This document shows, one piece after another, positions 51,666-62,530 of a DNA stretch of 64,000 nucleotides. The notes under the pieces were generated by a model, which had not been told where the DNA came from, did not search any database, and saw only the letters and a program-made list of their open reading frames with translations. Position numbers and translations under genes: made by a program. The stretch lies in the NCBI GenBank assembly GCA_963681505.1, contig OY811981.1, positions 372,001 through 436,000 of the forward strand. The letters are read 5' to 3'. How positions within the stretch are numbered: the stretch's first letter is position 1; every line of letters starts with the position of its first letter. This DNA comes from Eunapius fragilis. Lineage: Eukaryota > Porifera > Demospongiae > Spongillida > Spongillidae.

Positions 51666-54208
51666 ATGGAATATGAGCAAACCACTGCACACATGGAAGA
51701 TAGCAGTAACCATTCCTCTGTCTGTTTTAAATGCCACCCCGAGGATACCTGCTTCGGTATGGGATACCCAAGCGATTCAAAAGTAGGTTCCCACCCATAC
51801 ATTCCTATGGGAAACCACCCATACATCTCTATGGGAAATAGTGACTATCTTAGCATCGAGGTGTTGATGAGACATGCAATATGAGCAAACCACTGCACAC
51901 ATGGAAGATAGCAGTAACCACTCCTCTATCTCTTTTTAATGCCACCCCGAGGATACCTGCTTTGGTATGGGTTTACCAAGCGATTCAAAAGTAGGCTCCC
52001 ACCCATACATTTCTATGGGAAATTTTTGACTATCTTAGCATCGAGGTGTTGATGAGTCATGCAATATGAGCAAACCACTGCACACATGGAAGATAGCAGT
52101 AACCATTCCTCTATCTGTTTTAAATGCCACCCCGAGGATACCTGCTTTGGTATGGGTTTACCAAGCGATTCAAAAGTAGGTTCCCACCCATACATTTCTA
52201 TGGGAAATTTTTGACTATCTTAGCATCAAGGTGTTGAGGAGACATGGAATATGAGCAAACCACTGCACACATGGAAGATAGCAGTAACCATTGCTCTATC
52301 TGTTTTTAATGCCACCCCGAGCATACCTTCTTCGGTGTGGGTTACCCAAGCGATTCAAAAGTAGGTTCCAACCCATACATTCCTATGGGAAACCACCCAT
52401 ACATCTCTATGGGAAATATTGACTATCTTAGCATAGAGGTGTTGATGAGACATGCAATATGAGCAAACCATTGCACACATGGAAGATAGCAGTAACCATT
52501 CCTCTATCTGTTTTAAATGCCACCCCGAGGATACCTGCTTTGGTATGGGTTTACCAAGCGATTCAAAAGTAGGTTCCTACCCATACATTTCTATGGGAAA
52601 TTTTTGACTATCTTAGCATCGAGGTGTTGATGAGACATGGAATATGAGCAAACCACTGCACACATGGAAGATAGCAGTAACCATTGCTCTATCTGTTTAT
52701 AATGCCACCCCGAGCATACCTTCTTCGGTGTGGGTTACCCAAGCGATTCAAAAGTAGGTTCCAACCCATACATTCCTATGGGAAACCACCCATACATCTC
52801 TATGGGAAATATTGACTATCTTAGCATAGAGGTGTTGATGAGACATGCAATATGAGCAAACCACTGCACACATCGAAGATAGCAGTAACCATTCCTCTAT
52901 CTGTTTTAAAAGCCACCCCGAGGATACCTGCTTTGGTATGGGTTTACCAAGCGATTCAAAAGTAGGTTCCCACCCATACATTTCTATGGGAAATTTTTGA
53001 CTATCTTAGCATCGAGGTGTTGATGAGACATGGAATATGAGCAAACCACTGCACACATGGAAGATAGCAGTAACCATTCCTCTGTCTGTTTTAAATGCCA
53101 CCCCGAGGATACCTGCTTCGGTATGGGATACCCAAGCGATTCAAAAGTAGGTTCCCACCCATACATTCCTATGGGAAACCACCCATACATCTCTATGGGA
53201 AATAGTGACTATCTTAGCATCGAGGTGTTGATGAGACATGCAATATGAGCAAACCACTGCACACATGGAAGATAGCAGTAACCACTCCTCTATCTCTTTT
53301 TAATGCCACCCCGAGGATACCTGCTTTGGTATGGGTTTACCAAGCGATTCAAAAGTAGGCTCCCACCCATACATTTCTATGGGAAATTTTTGACTATCTT
53401 AGCATCGAGGTGTTGATGAGTCATGCAATATGAGCAAACCACTGCACACATGGAAGATAGCAGTAACCATTCCTCTATCTGTTTTAAATGCCACCCCGAG
53501 GATACCTGCTTTGGTATGGGTTTACCAAGCGATTCAAAAGTAGGTTCCCACCCATACATTTCTATGGGAAATTTTTGACTATCTTAGCATCAAGGTGTTG
53601 ATGAGACATGGAATATGAGCAAACCACTGCACACATGGAAGATAGCAGTAACCATTGCTCTATCTGTTTTTAATGCCACCCCGAGCATACCTTCTTCGGT
53701 GTGGGTTACCCAAGCGATTCAAAAGTAGGTTCCAACCCATACATTCCTATGGGAAACCACCCATACATCTCTATGGGAAATATTGACTATCTTAGCATAG
53801 AGGTGTTGATGAGACATGCAATATGAGCAAACCATTGCACACATGGAAGATAGCAGTAACCATTCCTCTATCTGTTTTAAATGCCACCCCGAGGATACCT
53901 GCTTTGGTATGGGTTTACCAAGCGATTCAAAAGTAGGTTCCTACCCATACATTTCTATGGGAAATTTTTGACTATCTTAGCATCGAGGTGTTGATGAGAC
54001 ATGGAATATGAGCAAACCACTGCACACATGGAAGATAGCAGTAACCATTGCTCTATCTGTTTATAATGCCACCCCGAGCATACCTTCTTCGGTGTGGGTT
54101 ACCCAAGCGATTCAAAAGTAGGTTCCAACCCATACATTCCTATGGGAAACCACCCATACATCTCTATGGGAAATATTGACTATCTTAGCATAGAGGTGTT
54201 GATGAGAC
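51666..54208. repeat. Satellite domain H: 1,364-bp heptamer, two copies
   Basis: Copy 1 starts are 51666 L3, 51874 S2, 52059 S, 52244 L5, 52452 S, 52637 L5 and 52845 S3. Copy 2 starts are 53030 L3, 53238 S2, 53423 S, 53608 L5, 53816 S and 54001 L5, at +1,364 (3xL + 4xS). Shared markers are AGTAGGCTCCC in both S2 monomers, GCATCAAGGTG before both first L5 monomers, AACCATTGCACAC in 52452 and 53816, and GTTTATAATGCC in the second L5. Copy 2 then enters a new L-rich run at 54209 instead of S3. One private change is GTTGAGGAGAC just before 52244. Confidence 0.9.
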
Positions 54209-57200
54209 ATGCAATATGAGTAAACCACTGCACACATGGAAGATAGCAGTAACCATTCCTCTATCTGTTTTAAATGCCACCCCGAGGATACCTGCTTTGG
54301 TATGGGTTTACCAAGCGATTCAAAAGTAGGTTCCCACCCATACATTCCTATGGGAAACCACCCATACATCTCTGTGGGAAATAGTGACTATCTTAGCATC
54401 GAGGTGTTGATGAGACATGCAATATGAGCAAACCACTGCACACATGGAAGATAGCAGTAACCATTCCTCTATCTGTTTTACATGCCACCCCGAGCATACC
54501 TGCTTCGGTATGGGATACCCAAGCGATTCAAAAGTAGGTTCCCACCCATACATTCCTATGGGAAACCACCCATACATCTCTATGGGAAATAGTGACTATC
54601 TTAGCATCGAGGTGTTGATGAGACATGCAATATGAGCAAACCACTGCACACATGGAAGATAGCAGTAACCACTCCTCTATCTCTTTTTAATGCCACCCCG
54701 AGGATACCTGCTTTGGTATGGGTTTACCAAGCGATTCAAAAGTAGGTTCCCACCCATACATTTCTATGGGAAATTTTTGACTATCTTAGCATCGAGGTGT
54801 TGATGAGTCATGCAATATGAGCAAACCACTGCACACATGGAAGATAGCAGTAACCATTCCTCTATCTGTTTTAAATGCCACCCCGAGGATACCTGCTTTG
54901 GTATGGGTTTACCAAGCGATTCAAAAGTAGGTTCCCACCCATACATTTCTATGGGAAATTTTTGACTATCTTAGCATCGAGGTGTTGATGAGTCATGCAA
55001 TATGAGCAAACCACTGCACACATGGAAGATAGCAGTAACCATTCCTCTATCTGTTTTAAATGCCACCCCGAGGATACCTTCTTTGGTATGGGTTTACCAA
55101 GCGATTCAAAAGTAGGTTCCCACCCATACATTTCTATGGGAAATATTTGACTATCTTAGCATCGAGGTGTTGATGAGACATGGAATATGAGCAAACCACT
55201 GCACACATGGAAGATAGCAGTAACCATTCCTCTATCTGTTTTAAATGCCACCCCGAGGATACCTGCTTTGGTATGGGTTTACCAAGCGATTCAAAAGTAG
55301 GTTCCAACCCATACATTCCTATGGGAAACCACCCATACATCTCTATGGGAAATATTGACTATCTTAGCATAGAGGTGTTGATGAGACATGCAATATGAGC
55401 AAACCACTGCACACATGGAAGATAGCAGTAACCATTCCTCTATCTGTTTTAAATGCCACCCCGAGGATACCTGCTTTGGTATGGGTTTACCAAGCGATTC
55501 AAAAGTAGGTTCCAACCCATACATTCCTATGGGAAACCACCCATACATCTCTATGGGAAATATTGACTATCTTAGCATAGAGGTGTTGATGAGACATGCA
55601 ATATGAGCAAACCACTGCACACATGGAAGATAGCAGTAACCATTCCTCTATCTGTTTTAAATGCCACCCCGAGGATACCTGCTTTGGTATGGGTTTACCA
55701 AGCGATTCAAAAGTAGGTTCCCACCCATACATTCCTATGGGAAACCACCCATACATCTCTGTGGGAAATAGTGACTATCTTAGCATCGAGGTGTTGATGA
55801 GACATGCAATATGAGCAAACCACTGCACACATGGAAGATAGCAGTAACCATTCCTCTATCTGTTTTAAATGCCACCCCGAGGATACCTGCTTTGGTATGG
55901 GTTTACCAAGCGATTCAAAAGTAGGTTCCCACCCATACATTTCTATGGGAAATTTTTGACTATCTTAGCATCGAGGTGTTGATGAGTCATGCAATATGAG
56001 CAAACCACTGCACACATGGAAGATAGCAGTAACCATTCCTCTATCTGTTTTAAATGCCACCCCGAGGATACCTGCTTTGGTATGGGTTTACCAAGCGATT
56101 CAAAAGTAGGTTCCCACCCATACATTCCTATGGGAAACCACCCATACATCTCTGTGGGAAATAGTGACTATCTTAGCATCGAGGTGTTGATGAGACATGC
56201 AATATGAGCAAACCACTGCACACATGGAAGATAGCAGTAACCATTCCTCTATCTGTTTTAAATGCCACCCCGAGCATACCTGCTTCGGTATGGGATACCC
56301 AAGCGATTCAAAAGTAGGTTCCAACCCATACATTCCTATGGGAAACCACCCATACATCTCTATGGGAAATATTGACTATCTTAGCATAGAGGTGTTGATG
56401 AGACATGCAATATGAGCAAACCACTGCACACATGGAAGATAGCAGTAACCATTCCTCTATCTGTTTTAAATGCCACCCCGAGGATACCTGCTTTGGTATG
56501 GGTTTACCAAGCGATTCAAAAGTAGGTTCCCAACCATACATTCCTATGGGAAACCACCCATACATCTCTGTGGGAAATAGTGACTATCTTAGCATCGAGG
56601 TGTTGATGAGACATGCAATATGAGCAAACCACTGCACACATGGAAGATAGCAGTAACCATTCCTCTATCTGTTTTAAATGCCACCCCGAGGATACCTGCT
56701 TTGGTATGGGTTTACCAAGCGATTCAAAAGTAGGTTCCCACCCATACATTTCTATGGGAAATTTTTGACTATCTTAGCATCGAGGTGTTGATGAGTCATG
56801 CAATATGAGCAAACCACTGCACACATGGAAGATAGCAGTAACCATTCCTCTATCTGTTTTAAATGCCACCCCGAGGATACCTGCTTTGGTATGGGTTTAC
56901 CAAGCGATTCAAAAGTAGGTTCCCACCCATACATTCCTATGGGAAACCACCCATACATCTCTGTGGGAAATAGTGACTATCTTAGCATCGAGGTGTTGAT
57001 GAGACATGCAATATGAGCAAACCACTGCACACATGGAAGATAGCAGTAACCATTCCTCTATCTGTTTTAAATGCCACCCCGAGCATACCTGCTTCGGTAT
57101 GGGATACCCAAGCGATTCAAAAGTAGGTTCCAACCCATACATTCCTATGGGAAACCACCCATACATCTCTATGGGAAATATTGACTATCTTAGCATAGAG

Positions 57201-58392
57201 GTGTTGATGAGACATGCAATATGAGTAAACCACTGCACACATGGAAGATAGCAGTAACCATTCCTCTATCTGTTTTAAATGCCACCCCGAGGATACCTGC
57301 TTTGGTATGGGTTTACCAAGCGATTCAAAAGTAGGTTCCCACCCATACATTCCTATGGGAAACCACCCATACATCTCTGTGGGAAATAGTGACTATCTTA
57401 GCATCGAGGTGTTGATGAGACATGCAATATGAGCAAACCACTGCACACATGGAAGATAGCAGTAACCATTCCTCTATCTGTTTTACATGCCACCCCGAGC
57501 ATACCTGCTTCGGTATGGGATACCCAAGCGATTCAAAAGTAGGTTCCCACCCATACATTCCTATGGGAAACCACCCATACATCTCTATGGGAAATAGTGA
57601 CTATCTTAGCATCGAGGTGTTGATGAGACATGCAATATGAGCAAACCACTGCACACATGGAAGATAGCAGTAACCACTCCTCTATCTCTTTTTAATGCCA
57701 CCCCGAGGATACCTGCTTTGGTATGGGTTTACCAAGCGATTCAAAAGTAGGTTCCCACCCATACATTTCTATGGGAAATTTTTGACTATCTTAGCATCGA
57801 GGTGTTGATGAGTCATGCAATATGAGCAAACCACTGCACACATGGAAGATAGCAGTAACCATTCCTCTATCTGTTTTAAATGCCACCCCGAGGATACCTG
57901 CTTTGGTATGGGTTTACCAAGCGATTCAAAAGTAGGTTCCCACCCATACATTTCTATGGGAAATTTTTGACTATCTTAGCATCGAGGTGTTGATGAGTCA
58001 TGCAATATGAGCAAACCACTGCACACATGGAAGATAGCAGTAACCATTCCTCTATCTGTTTTAAATGCCACCCCGAGGATACCTGCTTTGGTATGGGTTT
58101 ACCAAGCGATTCAAAAGTAGGTTCCCACCCATACATTTCTATGGGAAATATTTGACTATCTTAGCATCGAGGTGTTGATGAGACATGGAATATGAGCAAA
58201 CCACTGCACACATGGAAGATAGCAGTAACCATTCCTCTATCTGTTTTAAATGCCACCCCGAGGATACCTGCTTTGGTATGGGTTTACCAAGCGATTCAAA
58301 AGTAGGTTCCAACCCATACATTCCTATGGGAAACCACCCATACATCTCTATGGGAAATATTGACTATCTTAGCATAGAGGTGTTGATGAGAC
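54209..58392. repeat. Satellite domain I: 3,005-bp unit with an internal 809-bp duplication
   Basis: Starts are 54209 L2, 54417 L4, 54625 S2, 54810 S, 54995 S, 55180 L1, 55388 L1, 55596 L2, 55804 S, 55989 L2, 56197 L4/L1 chimera, 56405 L2, 56613 S, 56798 L2, 57006 L4/L1 chimera, 57214 L2, 57422 L4, 57630 S2, 57815 S, 58000 S and 58185 L1. The pair 54209-54417 recurs at 57214-57422 (+3,005) with the rare markers GAGTAAACC and TTTTACATGCC. Inside, 55596-56404 (L, S, L, L) recurs at 56405 (+809). The second 3,005-bp copy has one L1 where the first has two (55180 and 55388). Confidence 0.9.
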
Positions 58393-60334
58393 ATGCAATA
58401 TGAGCAAACCACTGCACACATGGAAGATAGCAGTAACCATTCCTCTATCTGTTTTAAATGCCACCCCGAGGATACCTGCTTTGGTATGGGTTTACCAAGC
58501 GATTCAAAAGTAGGTTCCCACCCATACATTCCTATGGGAAACCACCCATACATCTCTGTGGGAAATAGTGACTATCTTAGCATCGAGGTGTTGATGAGAC
58601 ATGCAATATGAGCAAACCACTGCACACATGGAAGATAGCAGTAACCATTCCTCTATCTGTTTTAAATGCCACCCCGAGGATACCTGCTTTGGTATGGGTT
58701 TACCAAGCGATTCAAAAGTAGGTTCCCACCCATACATTTCTATGGGAAATTTTTGACTATCTTAGCATCGAGGTGTTGATGAGTCATGCAATATGAGCAA
58801 ACCACTGCACACATGGAAGATAGCAGTAACCATTCCTCTATCTGTTTTAAATGCCACCCCGAGGATACCTGCTTTGGTATGGGTTTACCAAGCGATTCAA
58901 AAGTAGGTTCCCACCCATACATTTCTATGGGAAATTTTTGACTATCTTAGCATCGAGGTGTTGATGAGACATGGAATATGAGCAAACTACTGCACACATG
59001 GAAGATAGCAGTAACCATTGCTCTATCTGTTTTTAATGCCACCCCGAGCATACCTTCTTCGGTGTGGGTTACCCAAGCGATTCAAAAGTAGGTTCCAACC
59101 CATACATTCCTATGGGAAACCACCCATACATCTCTATGGGAAATATTGACTATCTTAGCATAGAGGTGTTGATGAGACATGCAATATGAGCAAACCACTG
59201 CACACATGGAAGATAGCAGTAACCAATCCTCTATCTGTTTTAAATGCCACCCCGAGGATACCTGCTTTGGTATGGGTTTACCAAGCGATTCAAAAGTAGG
59301 TTCCCACCCATACATTTCTATGGGAAATTTTTGACTATCTTAGCATCGTTGTGTTGATGAGTCATGCAATATAAGCAAACCACTGCACACATGGAAGATA
59401 GCAGTAACCATTCCTCTATCTGTTTTAAATGCCACCCCGAGGATACCTGCTTTGGTATGGGTTTACCAAGCGATTCAAAAGTAGGTTCCCACCCATACAT
59501 TTCTATGGGAAATTTTTGACTATCTTAGCATCGAGGTGTTGATGAGACATGGAATATGAGCAAACCACTGCACACATGGAAGATAGCAGTAACCATTGCT
59601 CTATCTGTTTTTAATGCCACCCCGAGCATACCTTCTTCGGTGTGGGTTACCCAAGCGATTCAAAAGTAGGTTCCAACCCATACATTCCTATTGGAAACCA
59701 CCCATACAACTCTATGGGAAATATTGACTATCTTAGCATAGAGGTGTTGATGAGACATGCAATATGAGCAAACCACTGCACACATGGAAGAAAGCAGTAA
59801 CCATTCCTCTATCTGTTTTAAATGCCACCCCGAGGATACCTGCTTTGGTATGGGTTTACCAAGCGATTCAAAAGTAGGTTCCCACCCATACATTTTTATG
59901 GGAAATTTTTGACTATCTTAGCATCGTTGTGTTGATGAGTCATGCAATATGAGCAAACCACTGCACACATGGAAGATAGCAGTAACCATTCCTCTATCTG
60001 TTTTAAATGCCACCCCGAGGATACCTGCTTTGGTATGGGTTTACCAAGCGATTCAAAAGTAGGTTCCCACGAATACATTTGTATGGGAAATTTTTGACTA
60101 TCTTAGCATCGAGGTGTTGATGAGACATGGAATATGAGCAAACCACTGCACACATGGAAGATAGCAGTAACCATTGCTCTATCTGTTTTTAATGCCACCC
60201 CGAGCATACCTTCTTCGGTGTGGGTTACCCAAGCGATTCAAAAGTAGGTTCCAACCCATACATTCCTATGGGAAACCACCCATACATCTCTATGGGAAAT
60301 ATTGACTATCTTAGCATAGAGGTGTTGATGAGAC
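58393..60334. repeat. Satellite domain J: 578-bp L-S-S trimers, locally divergent
   Basis: Starts are 58393 L2, 58601 S, 58786 S, 58971 L5, 59179 S, 59364 S, 59549 L5, 59757 S, 59942 S and 60127 L5. The period is 578 bp. Private substitutions are unusually dense between 58988 and 60081: 58988, 59226, 59349-59350, 59373, 59692, 59709, 59792, 59896, 59927-59928, 60071-60072 and 60081. The GCATCGTTGTG change is shared by 59349-59350 and 59927-59928, exactly 578 bp apart, so it predates one trimer duplication. Two substitutions (60071, 60072) break the left arm of the CCCATA dyad. Confidence 0.88.
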
Positions 60335-62530
60335 ATGCAATATGAGCAAACCACTGCACACATGGAAGATAGCAGTAACCATTCCTCTATCTGTTTTAAA
60401 TGCCACCCCGAGGATACCTGCTTTGGTATGGGTTTACCAAGCGATTCAAAAGTAGGTTCCCACCCATACATTCCTATGGGAAACCACCCATACATCTCTG
60501 TGGGAAATAGTGACTATCTTAGCATCGAGGTGTTGATGAGACATGCAATATGAGCAAACCACTGCACACATGGAAGATAGCAGTAACCATTCCTCTATCT
60601 GTTTTAAATGCCACCCCGAGCATACCTGCTTCGGTATGGGATACCCAAGCGATTCAAAAGTAGGTTCCCACCCATACATTCCTATGGGAAACCACCCATA
60701 CATCTCTGTGGGAAATAGTGACTATCTTAGCATCGAGGTGTTGATGAGACATGCAATATGAGCAAACCACTGCACACATGGAAGATAGCAGTAACCATTC
60801 CTCTATCTGTTTTAAATGCCACCCCGAGCATACCTGCTTCGGTATGGGATACCCAAGCGATTCAAAAGTAGGTTCCCACCCATACATTCCTATGGGAAAC
60901 CACCCATACATCTCTATGGGAAATAGTGACTATCTTAGCATCGAGGTGTTGATGAGACATGCAATATGAGCAAACCACTGCACACATGGAAGATAGCAGT
61001 AACCACTCCTCTATCTCTTTTTAATGCCACCCCGAGGATACCTGCTTTGGTATGGGTTTACCAAGCGATTCAAAAGTAGGTTCCCACCCATACATTTCTA
61101 TGGGAAATTTTTGACTATCTTAGCATCGAGGTGTTGATGAGTCATGCAATATGAGCAAACCACTGCACACATGGAAGATAGCAGTAACCATTCCTCTATC
61201 TGTTTTAAATGCCACCCCGAGGATACCTGCTTTGGTATGGGTTTACCAAAGAATTCAAACGTAGGTTCCCACCCATACATTTCTATGGGAAATTTTTGAC
61301 TATCTTAGCATCGAGGTGTTGATGAGACATGGAATATGAGCAAACCACTGCACACATGGAAGATAGCAGTAACCATTGCTCTATGTTTTTTTAATGCCAC
61401 CCCGAGCATACCTTCTTCGGTGTGGGTTACCCAAGCGATTCAAAAGTAGGTTCCAACCCATACATTCCTATGGGAAACCACCCATACATCTCTGTGGGAA
61501 ATAGTGACTATCTTAGCATCGAGGTGTTGATGAGACATGCAATATGAGCAAACCACTGCACACATGGAAGATAGCAGTAACCATTCCTCTATCTGTTTTA
61601 AATGCCACCCCGAGCATACCTGCTTCGGTATGGGATACCCAAGCGATTCAAAAGTAGGTTCCCACCCATACATTCCTATGGGAAACCACCCATACATCTC
61701 AATGGGAAATAGTGACTATCTTAGCATCGAGGTGTTGATGAGACATGCAATATGAGCAAACCACTGCACACATGGAAGATAGCAGTAACCACTCCTCTAT
61801 CTCTTTTTAATGCCACCCCGAGGATACCTGCTTTGGTATGGGTTTACCAAGCGATTCAAAAGTAGGTTCCCACCCATACATTTCTATGGGAAATTTTTGA
61901 CTATCTTAGCATCGAGGTGTTGATGAGTCATGCAATATGAGCAAACCACTGCACACATGGAAGATAGCAGTAACCATTCCTCTATCTGTTTTAAATGCCA
62001 CCCCGAGGATACCTGCTTTGGTATGGGTTTACCAAAGAATTCAAACGTAGGTTCCCACCCATACATTTCTATGGGAAATTTTTGACTATCTTAGCATCGA
62101 GGTGTTGATGAGACATGGAATATGAGCAAACCACTGCACACATGGAAGAGAGCAGTAACCATTGCTCTATCTTTTTTTAATGCCACCCCGAGCATACCTT
62201 CTTCGGTGTGGGTTACCCAAGCGATTCAAAAGTAGGTTCCAACCCATACATTCCTATGGGAAACCACCCATACATCTCTGTGGGAAATAGTGACTATCTT
62301 AGCATCGAGGTGTTGATGAGACATGCAATATGAGCAAACCACTGCACACATGGAAGATAGCAGTAACCATTCCTCTATCTGTTTTAAATGCCACCCCGAG
62401 CATACCTGCTTCGGTATGGGATACCCAAGCGATTCAAAAGTAGGTTCCCACCCATACATTCCTATGGGAAACCACCCATACATCTCAATGGGAAATAGTG
62501 ACTATCTTAGCATCGAGGTGTTGATGAGAC
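60335..62530. repeat. Satellite domain K: 786-bp tetramer with private EcoRI-site marker
   Basis: Starts are 60335 L2, 60543 L4, 60751 L4, 60959 S2, 61144 S, 61329 L5/L2 chimera, 61537 L4, 61745 S2, 61930 S, 62115 L5/L2 chimera and 62323 L4. The tetramer S2, S, chimera, L4 repeats at +786. The S monomers 61144 and 61930 share ACCAAAGAATTCAAACG, which creates GAATTC (EcoRI) at 61251 and 62037, where ordinary monomers have AGCGATTC. L4 copies at 61537 and 62323 share CATCTCAATGGG. The two L4 monomers at 60543 and 60751 differ in CTGTGGG versus CTATGGG. Confidence 0.9.
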
